This document shows, piece after piece, positions 14,027 through 22,055 of a stretch of 47,010 nucleotides of DNA; position 1 is the first letter of the stretch; each line of letters begins with the position of its first letter. The stretch is from Oscillospiraceae bacterium. GTDB lineage: Bacteria > Bacillota > Clostridia > Oscillospirales > Oscillospiraceae. The notes below the pieces were generated by a model. It saw only the letters and a program-made list of their open reading frames with translations. It had not been told where the DNA came from and made no database searches. The stretch is taken from positions 1 through 47,010 of the forward strand of contig JAFYNQ010000093.1 in assembly GCA_017548065.1 (NCBI GenBank), read 5' to 3'. Made by a program: the position numbers and the translations under genes.

Positions 14027-14056
14027 ACCGACGGGTCACCCCCGTCGGTATTGCTC
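14027..14056 (+). terminator. Hairpin between oxidoreductase and NAGPA genes
   Basis: ACCGACGGG and CCCGTCGGT form a perfect 9-bp stem with a 5-base loop, followed by ATTGCTC. The T-run is poor, so this may attenuate rather than stop transcription into the next gene. Confidence 0.55.
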
Positions 14057-14082
14057 TTTCAATATATTCGGAGGTGTGGTCA

Positions 14083-16380
14083 ATGGCGACCGTCCAAAAC
14101 CTGCGGCTACCGCAGCGAAAAGAAAAAAGCTATGTCCGTTCCCAATATCGGACAGATACGGTTTTCACCTTTTTGAACTACAAAAACATACGCATCAATT
14201 TTGCGAAAAAAGAAGGCACGGTTACCCGTACCACAGACCTTTTGGGTCAAACACTGCTGGAAGCAGGTTTGATCACCCGTCAGCAGCTGGATGCCTGCCA
14301 AAACGCCATCAGCGCAGAGTATTATCACAAGAACTGCCACAGTGACCAGTCCCCGGAGGATATTTACGCTTTTGTGCAGAAAATGCGGCTTGCCCACTAC
14401 GGACAGGAGGCACTGTCTCAAGGTCACTGGCTGCAGGAACCGGGAAACGTACCTGACGGCATTGATCAGACAAAGGAAAAAGAGGCGCTTTTGCAGCGCT
14501 GTGACCGGGTTTTGTTTTTGCTGTGCGACGGCGCTTTGCTCTCTCACATGAAAGAAGACCTGGCGCTGACCCTGGCTGCCGGCAAAGAGGCAGTGGTCTG
14601 CTGCAGCCCCCGGGGAGAAGGAGATCTTCCCACCCGGGAAGCACTTGTCCGGCGCTTGGGTGCGCTTGCTGTCAGCTACAGAGAAGCCACCCCGGAGGGC
14701 ATTGATGCCAACACGAAAAATGCCTGCCTTTTCTTCTACGGAGAAGAGGGACTTCTCCACTGCCGTGATCTTACCCTGGATGCCTTTGTCACCGCCGTTC
14801 CCCGGGGTTACCATGCCCAGGCGCTGTGCAACCTGCTGGGCGACCCCCGGCTTTGCCGTGTTTATATTCCCGGCGGCACAGACATCACCCCCTATGTTCC
14901 CCTGACCTCCCGTGCCCGACTGACCTACTATCACCTGGCACAGCTTTGCCGTGATCACGGGGAGGGCATTTACCGTCTTTCCTGCCAGGCGCTTTACAGC
15001 AAATACCCCCAATACTTTATCAACATCTATCACAACGGAGAAAACGCTCTGCCGCTGCAGGTAAGCGGCGAGACACTGCCCCGGTTTGACAAAAGCCGGG
15101 ATGGCGCTGTGGCAGATTTCCTCAACAGCTTCTCCAACGTGCAGTATGCTGCCGCCTACTTTGACGAGGCAGGCAAGCAGGCAGCGCTCTCTTACGAAGA
15201 AACCCTGCCCCAAAAGGGTATTCTTGTCCACAGCATCCGTGTGAAGCAGGCAAAAAATGCCCGTGTGATCTCTTGTCCCAAGGGCGTCACCCCCCGAACG
15301 CTGCTGGCAAAAGAGCCGGCAACGGCGCTGGTGTCCAATTTTCTCTTCTTCCTCACGGAGAAGCTGGGTGTGCTGTACAATGACCTGCGCAGCGACCGTC
15401 CTGCGGAGCAGGCAGATGCGGCAGCCGGTCACCTGGACTACATGCTTTGCCACGAAAACGGCGCAAGAAAAGAGACCTTCCCCCTCTTTGCCAAGACCTG
15501 CATTGCCGGCACAAACGATGGCGGCTTTCTCTTCTTTTCCTTTGCCCTGGGCGGCGGCAAGCTCCGCTGGGGCAGCCACTGTCTTTCCTGGAAAAAGGAG
15601 GACGTAAACCCCACCGCCCCCGGTGATATTTGCGTATACACCCCCATGTTCACCGCCACCGAAAAGGATGCCGACCGGGAGACCTACCGCCTTCCCGTGG
15701 GGCACGGTCGGGTGAATATGGTGATCCTGCAGGATCGTATCACCTGCCTGCGGAAGGGCGACGTGATCCTTCCCAGCGTTGGTGTTGTGGTCTCCATGAC
15801 AGAAAAAGCCGCAGCGCCGCTGCTGGCAGGCAGAGCTTCCCTGGGTGACGGCTATTATACCGTGGACAACACCCCCCTTACGGTGGAGCTGTCGCCTCCC
15901 GAAGCTGTACCCGGCAGCACCTGGGACACTGTGCAGTGGGCCTACGGCGGCGGCATGGGACTGATCTGTGACGGCGAAGCCCTTTGCGACGGGGATATGG
16001 ATGCCTGGTTTGCCCGTCAGGGCTGGATGTCTCCCCTCTCCCGGCAGACCCAGGAATCGGCACTGCACAAGCTTGCCAAGCATCCCCGTACTGCCATCGG
16101 CACAGCCGCAAACGGCGATTTGCTGATTTTGGTATATTCCGGCAGAAGCAGCCGCTCCTCCGGCGCCGACTACAGAGAAATGATACACATTGCACGCAGC
16201 CTTTACCCCGATGTCCGCAACCTTATGAACGTGGACGGCGGCGGCTCCGCCATGCTGGGGCTTGTTCACAAGGGCGCTTTTATGGAGCTGAGCTATCCTG
16301 CCACCTCCATGGGCAGCTGCGCCGGTCAGGTGCGCCCCATCAATACGATTTTTTACATTCCCACAGAAGGAGAAGATTAA
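14083..16380 (+). CDS. Large protein with C-terminal phosphodiester glycosidase (NAGPA) domain
   Basis: A 765-aa protein. The ATG at 14083 is preferred because GGAGGT lies 7 bases upstream; the GTG at 14074 overlaps that site. The C-terminal 250 residues match the NAGPA/DUF2233 family (phosphodiester glycosidases; also exopolysaccharide-linked proteins): PRTAIGTAANGDLLILVYSG, then NLMNVDGGGSAML and the closing RPINTIFYI. The N-terminal 450 residues are not recognised. They are soluble and alpha/beta-like, have no signal peptide, and contain CDRVLFLLCDGALLSHMKE and TPRTLLAKEPATALVSN. NAGPA proteins are usually exported, so absence of a signal peptide is odd. The gene ends 1 base before the phosphohexomutase, indicating co-translation. 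Confidence 0.8.
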   Translation: MATVQNLRLPQRKEKSYVRSQYRTDTVFTFLNYKNIRINFAKKEGTVTRTTDLLGQTLLEAGLITRQQLDACQNAISAEYYHKNCHSDQSPEDIYAFVQKMRLAHYGQEALSQGHWLQEPGNVPDGIDQTKEKEALLQRCDRVLFLLCDGALLSHMKEDLALTLAAGKEAVVCCSPRGEGDLPTREALVRRLGALAVSYREATPEGIDANTKNACLFFYGEEGLLHCRDLTLDAFVTAVPRGYHAQALCNLLGDPRLCRVYIPGGTDITPYVPLTSRARLTYYHLAQLCRDHGEGIYRLSCQALYSKYPQYFINIYHNGENALPLQVSGETLPRFDKSRDGAVADFLNSFSNVQYAAAYFDEAGKQAALSYEETLPQKGILVHSIRVKQAKNARVISCPKGVTPRTLLAKEPATALVSNFLFFLTEKLGVLYNDLRSDRPAEQADAAAGHLDYMLCHENGARKETFPLFAKTCIAGTNDGGFLFFSFALGGGKLRWGSHCLSWKKEDVNPTAPGDICVYTPMFTATEKDADRETYRLPVGHGRVNMVILQDRITCLRKGDVILPSVGVVVSMTEKAAAPLLAGRASLGDGYYTVDNTPLTVELSPPEAVPGSTWDTVQWAYGGGMGLICDGEALCDGDMDAWFARQGWMSPLSRQTQESALHKLAKHPRTAIGTAANGDLLILVYSGRSSRSSGADYREMIHIARSLYPDVRNLMNVDGGGSAMLGLVHKGAFMELSYPATSMGSCAGQVRPINTIFYIPTEGED

Positions 16381-16381
16381 T

Positions 16382-17797
16382 ATGATCAAATTTGGAACCG
16401 GTGGCTGGAGAGCCATTATCGGTGAGGATTTCACAAAAGCCAACATTCAGATCCTTGCCAAGGCCATGGCTGACAAAATGCATACTGAAGGGGTCGCCCA
16501 CAAGGGTCTTGTCATGGGCTATGACCGCCGCTTCCTCTCCAAGGAGACGGTAAAATGGAGCTGCGAGGTCTTTGCCGCAGAGGGCATCGTCTGCCACTTT
16601 GTGTGCCGCAGTGTACCCACACCCCTGATCATGTCCCATGTGATGAAGCACGATTACCCCTACGGCATGATGGTCACCGCCAGCCACAACCCCTCTTTGT
16701 ACAACGGCATCAAGGTATTCACCGCCGGTGGACGGGATGCGGACGAGGTGCAAACTGCGGACATTGAGCGCTACATTGCCAATGTGAAGGAAGAAGACAT
16801 CCGCCGTATGGATTACCGGAAGGCTGTGGAAGCCGGACTGGTGGACGAGTTTTATCCCATGAACGAGTACATTGACGATGTTATGGCAAAGGTGGACATG
16901 GATGCCATTCGTGCTGCCGGTCTTCGGGTGGTGCTGGACCCCATGTACGGCGTAGGTGAAAAAGCCCTCAGCACCATTCTCATCTCCGGCCGCTGCGACC
17001 TGGAGGTGATCCACCAGGAGCACGACACCCTTTTCGGAGGCAAAATGCCTGCTCCCTCTGCAGAGCTTCTGCATCTGCTGCGCACACGGGTCATGGACAA
17101 CGGCTATGACCTGGGTCTTGCCCTGGACGGTGACGCCGACCGCCTGGGTGTAATTGATGATCAGGGCAACTATCTGCATCCCAATGACATTCTGGTGTTG
17201 CTGTATTACTATCTTGTGAAATACAAGGGTCTTCGTGGCCCGGTGGTGCGTAACCTCTCCACCACCCACCGTCTGGATGCCATTGCCCAAAGCTTCGGTC
17301 AGCAGTGCATTGAAGTCCCCGTGGGCTTCAAGCACATCTCTGCTGGCATGGCTAGCTCCGGCGCTATTTTGGGCGGCGAGTCCTCCGGCGGTCTCACCGT
17401 AGCCGGTCATATCCGTGGCAAGGACGGTGTGTATGCCGCTTCCCTTTTGGTGGAAATGGTGGCAGTCACCGGCAAAAAGCTGTCGGAGCTGATGGCTGTG
17501 ATCCGCGCTGAGTACGGCGCGCAGTATATGGCAGAAAATTCCTACACCTTTGATGCCGACCGCAAAGAAGGTCTGCAAAAGAGAATTTTCACTGACAAGG
17601 AGCTGCCGGACTTTGGCAGCTACGGCATTGAAAACGTGTCCTACATGGACGGCTGCAAGGTCTATTTCAAAAATGGCGGCTGGGTGGTCATCCGCTTCTC
17701 CGGCACAGAGCCGCTGCTGCGTGTTTTCTGCGAAATGCCCACCCAGTGGGAAGCAGACGGCATTTGCGACTGCGTGAAAAAGCATTTTGCCATTTAA
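16382..17797 (+). CDS. Phosphoglucomutase/phosphomannomutase
   Basis: A 471-aa alpha-D-phosphohexomutase that moves phosphate between C6 and C1 of a hexose, feeding sugar nucleotide or glycogen synthesis. The four family signatures are present in order: FGTGGWRAI at the start, TASHNP with the phosphoserine S101, the Mg-binding DGDADR, the sugar-binding GGESSGG, and RFSGTEPLLR in the phosphate-binding domain. The length is normal for the PMM/PGM class of Firmicutes. Glucose versus mannose specificity cannot be settled from sequence; glycogen genes 14 kb away make glucose phosphate plausible. It directly follows the NAGPA-domain gene, with GAAGGAG as ribosome site. Confidence 0.95.
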   Translation: MIKFGTGGWRAIIGEDFTKANIQILAKAMADKMHTEGVAHKGLVMGYDRRFLSKETVKWSCEVFAAEGIVCHFVCRSVPTPLIMSHVMKHDYPYGMMVTASHNPSLYNGIKVFTAGGRDADEVQTADIERYIANVKEEDIRRMDYRKAVEAGLVDEFYPMNEYIDDVMAKVDMDAIRAAGLRVVLDPMYGVGEKALSTILISGRCDLEVIHQEHDTLFGGKMPAPSAELLHLLRTRVMDNGYDLGLALDGDADRLGVIDDQGNYLHPNDILVLLYYYLVKYKGLRGPVVRNLSTTHRLDAIAQSFGQQCIEVPVGFKHISAGMASSGAILGGESSGGLTVAGHIRGKDGVYAASLLVEMVAVTGKKLSELMAVIRAEYGAQYMAENSYTFDADRKEGLQKRIFTDKELPDFGSYGIENVSYMDGCKVYFKNGGWVVIRFSGTEPLLRVFCEMPTQWEADGICDCVKKHFAI

Positions 17798-17832
17798 TTT
17801 TTCTATAGACACTAGCAATCCCATTTTTTAGC

Positions 17833-17841
17833 TGGTATAAT
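17833..17841 (+). promoter_or_regulatory. Extended -10 promoter of the ceramidase-like pair
   Basis: TGG followed by perfect TATAAT, with no convincing -35 17 bases upstream. It lies 27 bases before the ATG at 17868, with CAGGAGG in between. Confidence 0.6.
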
Positions 17842-17867
17842 AAAAGAAAAAACCAGGAGGCATTATT

Positions 17868-19190
17868 ATGGAAACGTTCGTTCTCGGCTTTTCCCGGGTG
17901 GATTTCACCCCCGACAAGCCCATCCGTATGAACAGCATTTGCACCGGCACAGAGGTTTGGCACAAGCTCTATACCAACACTCTGTACTTCCGCCAAGGCG
18001 AAGAGGGCGCCGTTGTGATCATTCTGGATGTCCGTGAGCTGTACCCCCATTTCATTGACCCCATCCGTGATATCATTGCACAGAAGGCCGGTGTGAAGCG
18101 TGAAAACGTGATCATGGCCACCACCCACAACCACTCCAGCCCCGATGTCAGCTCTGCAACCCACGACGAATCCGTCAGCGACTGGATGGTTCGCATCGGT
18201 CATCCTGCGATTTTGCAGTCTGTGGAAGAAGCGGTTGCCGATGCCAAGCCCGTCACCGGCATGGACGGCGGCAAGGCCATTTCCGACAAGGTGACCTTCG
18301 TGCGCCGTTACCGTCTGGAGGACGGCACCTGGAAGGGTATCGCCACTGCCAACACCTCTACCTCCCCCCGTGTCGCCCACGAAAGCGACCCCGACCTGGA
18401 AATGCGTGTTGTCCGCTTTACCCGTGAGGGCGGCAAGGACGTGATCCTCATGAACTACCAGGTTCACGCTGCCGGCGCACTCTCCCGTTTCAGAGATAAG
18501 CTGAACGCAGATTTCTGCGGTGAGATGCGTGACGATGTGGAAGCAGCAACCGGCGGCCACGCTGTGTACCTCCAGGGCGCTTGCGGCAATACCAATAACT
18601 TTACAAGCCTTCCCGAAGAAAAAGTGACCGAAAAGGCAGATTACCGTGAGCTGGGTCACTCCCTTGCCGCTACTGCTTTGAAGGCGCTGGAAAATGCTAA
18701 GCCCCTGGCACTGGGCAAGCTGAAGACCCGTTTCACAGATTACATGGGTGATGTGAACCATACCCTGGATCATCTTGCCCCCATTGCCATTGAGATCGGC
18801 AAAATGGAAGACCCCGAAGAAGCCAAGGCTGCTATGGCGAAGGCCGGTATCAACAACCGATATGAGCGTGGCGGCATCGTCAGCCGTTCCAAGCTGCCGC
18901 CCCAGCTGCCTGCGGAGCTGATCAGCATCGCCATTGGTGACTTTGCCATGGCCTTCTGTCCCCACGAGATGTTTGATATTCTGGGCATGCGTCTGCGTGC
19001 CATTTCCCCCTACAAGATGACCTTCCCCTGCAACTATGCACAGTATTACCGTGGCTACATGCCTGCCCAGGAGATGGTGCCTCACGGCGAGTACGAGGTC
19101 AACATGTGCTGGTACATTCCCGGCACCGGTGAGTCCGAGATCCTGACCCTGGCAAAGCAACTGCAGGAGATGAAGAAGGAGGCAGAGTAA
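17868..19190 (+). CDS. Neutral/alkaline ceramidase-like hydrolase, copy 1
   Basis: A 440-aa protein of the neutral/alkaline non-lysosomal ceramidase N-terminal family. In true ceramidases this fold is a zinc amidase that releases fatty acid from ceramide. The metal-site region is recognisable: VIMATTHNHSSPD near residues 82-94, and NYQVHAAG near 197-204 for the second histidine. There is no signal peptide, so the protein appears cytosolic, and it is shorter than secreted ceramidases (600-700 aa), lacking the C-terminal domain. It overlaps the next gene by 1 base and shares about half its residues with it. A different amide or ester substrate is likely (inference). Confidence 0.85.
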   Translation: METFVLGFSRVDFTPDKPIRMNSICTGTEVWHKLYTNTLYFRQGEEGAVVIILDVRELYPHFIDPIRDIIAQKAGVKRENVIMATTHNHSSPDVSSATHDESVSDWMVRIGHPAILQSVEEAVADAKPVTGMDGGKAISDKVTFVRRYRLEDGTWKGIATANTSTSPRVAHESDPDLEMRVVRFTREGGKDVILMNYQVHAAGALSRFRDKLNADFCGEMRDDVEAATGGHAVYLQGACGNTNNFTSLPEEKVTEKADYRELGHSLAATALKALENAKPLALGKLKTRFTDYMGDVNHTLDHLAPIAIEIGKMEDPEEAKAAMAKAGINNRYERGGIVSRSKLPPQLPAELISIAIGDFAMAFCPHEMFDILGMRLRAISPYKMTFPCNYAQYYRGYMPAQEMVPHGEYEVNMCWYIPGTGESEILTLAKQLQEMKKEAE

Positions 19191-20494
19191 TGAGCCTTGT
19201 AAAAATCGGCTACTGCCGTGAGAACTTTAACCCCGACAAGACCGTCCGCATGAACAGCTCCAACCCCGGTGAGTCCGTGCTGGAGGATATCTGCGCCTCT
19301 GCCATGTACCTGGAGCAGGGCGACACCAAGATTCTGATCATCGGCATGGATGTGCGCAATGTGTATGCCTATTTCGCCGCCGCTGTGCGTCCCATGATCC
19401 GGGAAGCAACCGGCGTGCCGGAAGAAAATATCATTCTCCACACCCCCCACAACCACTCCAGCCCCGACTGCTCTGCAGAAAATAATCCCACAGTCATTGA
19501 TTGGCGTGAGCGCATCGGTTATCCTGCCATTGTGAAGGCTGCTGTTGGCGCTGTGGCAGATGCCAAGCCCGTTACCGGCATGGCAGGTGGCGAGACCACC
19601 ACTGCGCAGGTAAGCTTTGTCCGCCGCTATCAGATGGCTGACGGCAGCTGGTACAGCATCGCCAACCGCTCCAAGGTAGAAAAGGTAGCCCACGAAAGCG
19701 ATGCCGACCTGAGTCTCCGCGCTCTGCGTATTACCCGTGAGGGCGGCAAGGACATCATTATGGTCAGCTACCAGGTGCACGCTGCCGGCGGTCTGGGTGA
19801 GCAGAAATACAAAGTCAATGCTGACTTCGTAGGTCCGCTGCGTGACAAGCTGGAAGCAGAAACCGGCGGTCTTGTGATGTACATGCAGGGCGCCTGCGGC
19901 AATACCAATTACTCCACCCGTATTGCTGCGGAAAAGCCCCTGAAGAAGGACTACTACGGTGTTGCCGAGGAACTGGCAAGAGCATCCGTAGAAGCCCTTG
20001 CCAAGACAGAGCCTATGGACTTCTCCTCTTTGAAGATCCGTGTTAACACCCTGCCCTGTGTTGTGAACCACACCACCGACCATTTGGTGGATAAGGCACG
20101 GGAGATCAACGAGGCAGAAAACGATGATGCACGCATGGCGCTGTCTGACAAGTACGGCATTGCCTACAAGTATGAGCCGGGTATTATTATCCGCCGTGCA
20201 GGTCTGCCGGAGATTGAGGATATGCCCCTTGCAGCGGTTGCCCTGGGTGATCTGGTCATGGGCTTCTTCCCCTTTGAAATGTTTGACACCAACGGCAAGC
20301 AGATGCGGGAAGCCTCTCCCTACAAGATGACCTTCCCCTGCGGCTATTCTTTAAACTACATGGGCTACATGCCCTCCTGCAACGCTGTTCCCCACGGCGG
20401 CTACGAGGTGTTCATGTGCCGCTACATTGCCGGTACCGGCGAACACGTGGTGCTGGCGCTGCTGGAAAGCTTCCAGTCTATGAAAGCCGAATAA
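19190..20494 (+). CDS. Neutral/alkaline ceramidase-like hydrolase, copy 2
   Basis: A 434-aa paralogue of the upstream gene, starting in a TAATG overlap, so the two are co-translated and may form a heteromer. The conserved zinc-site segments are present (IILHTPHNHSSPD and SYQVHAAGG), as are shared family stretches such as KMTFPC near the C-terminus. It has no signal peptide. The two proteins diverge mostly at the N-terminus and in the region around residue 250-320, consistent with different substrates. Tandem duplication followed by divergence is the simplest explanation. Confidence 0.85.
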   Translation: MSLVKIGYCRENFNPDKTVRMNSSNPGESVLEDICASAMYLEQGDTKILIIGMDVRNVYAYFAAAVRPMIREATGVPEENIILHTPHNHSSPDCSAENNPTVIDWRERIGYPAIVKAAVGAVADAKPVTGMAGGETTTAQVSFVRRYQMADGSWYSIANRSKVEKVAHESDADLSLRALRITREGGKDIIMVSYQVHAAGGLGEQKYKVNADFVGPLRDKLEAETGGLVMYMQGACGNTNYSTRIAAEKPLKKDYYGVAEELARASVEALAKTEPMDFSSLKIRVNTLPCVVNHTTDHLVDKAREINEAENDDARMALSDKYGIAYKYEPGIIIRRAGLPEIEDMPLAAVALGDLVMGFFPFEMFDTNGKQMREASPYKMTFPCGYSLNYMGYMPSCNAVPHGGYEVFMCRYIAGTGEHVVLALLESFQSMKAE

Positions 20495-20498
20495 AAAA

Positions 20499-20537
20499 AC
20501 GGTGGTATCTCACAATTGAGATACCACCGTATTCTTT
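20499..20537. terminator. Bidirectional terminator between convergent ceramidase genes
   Basis: ACGGTGGTATCTCA (20499-20512) pairs perfectly with TGAGATACCACCGT (20517-20530) around a CAAT loop. A run of seven A's precedes it and ATTCTTTT follows, so it can stop transcripts from both sides. Confidence 0.92.
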
Positions 20538-20541
20538 TGCC

Positions 20542-21951
20542 TTATTCCGGCTGGGGGTTCTTCATTTCCTCCAGCATAGCCAGGAACTCATCTGCTACCT
20601 TTTCGGCGGTGCCACGCTCGTATTCCGTGACGTGAACCTCATAGCAGTTCATTTCAAAGCCCAGGGTGCTGGGAAGATAGCCTTCGGAGCCCTGTGCGCA
20701 GGTGATGACGAAGGTCATATCGTAGGGAGAATTCTCCTTGATGTACATACCGTTGGAGCCGAACATTTCGTAGGGCGCAAAGATAAGGCTGATATTGCCC
20801 AGCGCCAGGGTGCGCAGCTCCATGGAGTTATACTCATCAGCTCTTGCACGGCTGATGACAGCGCTTACCTCGTAAACACTGGAGAAGCCGTGGTTCTGTG
20901 CAGCGGCCTTGCCTTCGGCAGTGCCTCTGCCAACTGTCTGCCACTCTGCTTCCACGGTCTTGGCCTCTGCCAGGCGCTCAATGCCCTCCTTCATGCTCTT
21001 ACCGGTGTAGGTCTTATGATTGAAAGCAATGTCCGCAGCTTCCAGGGTGGTCAGATTGGGCATGACCTCCTCCACCGCAATACGGCCCAGCTCGTGACCG
21101 TAAGCCTGGTACTCCTTGCTGAAGGACTCGCCTTCAATTCGGCCGCTGGGAACCTGGTCACCGGCAGCGGCAATGAAGTATGCCACCAAAGCGCCGGTGG
21201 TGCCTTCAATATACTCACGGGTAGGTGCAGGGAAGTCAGCAGACAGAGAGGTACTGGTCTGATTCATGGTAGCATGGGCAGGGAAATTCACCATGATGAT
21301 GTCCTTTTTGCCAGACTCCTCACGGGAGAACTTGATCATCTGCAGCTCGGTGTCTGCCTCGTTACTGTGGCTGACGATGCCCTTGCTGAAATCACCGTAG
21401 TTAGGGCCTGCGTAGCTGCCGTCGGTAAGCAGGTAGTGACGGACAAATGCCATACCCGTTGTTTCGGTGCTGCCGTAGGACACGGTGGCAGGTGCAAGGT
21501 CCTTCACAGCTTCCTTGGCTGCACGCTCTGCCCAGCCGATGAAGTCTGTACGGTAGCGCTCCACGTTTTTCGAGCCGTTGGAGCGGATGGATGCGCCGGC
21601 ATGGGTGTGGGTAGCGTTGAGCAAAATGTTCTCTTCCGGCACACCGGTGGCAGCGCTCATCATCTTCTTGGCAGGATTCACGTAAACATCATCGGAGGTA
21701 AGGAAATCCATTGTGCCGACGATAAACATTTCCTCCCCCTGGCGGAGGGCGATGCAAGTAATATACTGGTTATCAATGGTTGTGCTGGCGTAACGGGTAG
21801 CGGCGCCGCCGGAGAGCTGTACCTCATAGTCAGGCACGATCATAACACGGCCGAAGCCTACCTCCAGGCCAGCCTTCTTTGCGCTTCCGGCGCAGCCGAA
21901 CAGACCGCACACCAGCAGGCAAACAAGAACAAGGGAAATAACTTTCTTCAT
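20542..21951 (-). CDS. Ceramidase-like lipoprotein, copy 3
   Basis: A 469-aa exported lipoprotein of the same neutral/alkaline ceramidase-like family. The signal peptide ends in LFGC with the lipidated cysteine at residue 20. The zinc-site region reads LLNATHTHAGAS, closer to the HTHS of true ceramidases than the two cytosolic copies, and VNFPAHATM supplies the second histidine. The C-terminal pattern SPYDMTFV parallels SPYKMTFP in the other two. It is convergent with them across a shared terminator. This gives one surface-exposed and two intracellular members, suggesting stepwise breakdown of one lipid- or amide-containing substrate (inference). Confidence 0.87.
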   Translation of the reverse strand: MKKVISLVLVCLLVCGLFGCAGSAKKAGLEVGFGRVMIVPDYEVQLSGGAATRYASTTIDNQYITCIALRQGEEMFIVGTMDFLTSDDVYVNPAKKMMSAATGVPEENILLNATHTHAGASIRSNGSKNVERYRTDFIGWAERAAKEAVKDLAPATVSYGSTETTGMAFVRHYLLTDGSYAGPNYGDFSKGIVSHSNEADTELQMIKFSREESGKKDIIMVNFPAHATMNQTSTSLSADFPAPTREYIEGTTGALVAYFIAAAGDQVPSGRIEGESFSKEYQAYGHELGRIAVEEVMPNLTTLEAADIAFNHKTYTGKSMKEGIERLAEAKTVEAEWQTVGRGTAEGKAAAQNHGFSSVYEVSAVISRARADEYNSMELRTLALGNISLIFAPYEMFGSNGMYIKENSPYDMTFVITCAQGSEGYLPSTLGFEMNCYEVHVTEYERGTAEKVADEFLAMLEEMKNPQPE

Positions 21952-21981
21952 AAGAAATCACTCCTTTTACAGATTTCATCC

Positions 21982-22010
21982 ATTATATCACACAAAACGG
22001 CGTTTGTAAA
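21982..22010 (-). promoter_or_regulatory. Promoter of the ceramidase-like lipoprotein gene
   Basis: On the minus strand -35 TTTACA (22010-22005), 17-base spacer, -10 TATAAT (21987-21982) preceded by TGA as an extended element. Confidence 0.85.
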
Positions 22011-22020
22011 TATGAACAAA

Positions 22021-22049
22021 AGGGTGCTGACAAAACATGTCAGCACCCT
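22021..22049. terminator. Terminator after the secreted EEP protein gene
   Basis: AGGGTGCTGAC and GTCAGCACCCT form an 11-bp perfect stem with a short A-rich loop. On the minus strand TTTTGTTC follows. It separates the glycosidase operon from the ceramidase-like lipoprotein promoter. Confidence 0.85.
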
Positions 22050-22055
22050 TCTTCT

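Noticed and set aside
14107-16446. Long open frame on the minus strand (779 codons)
   Set aside because: Antisense to the NAGPA-domain gene, with no known domain and no start signal.
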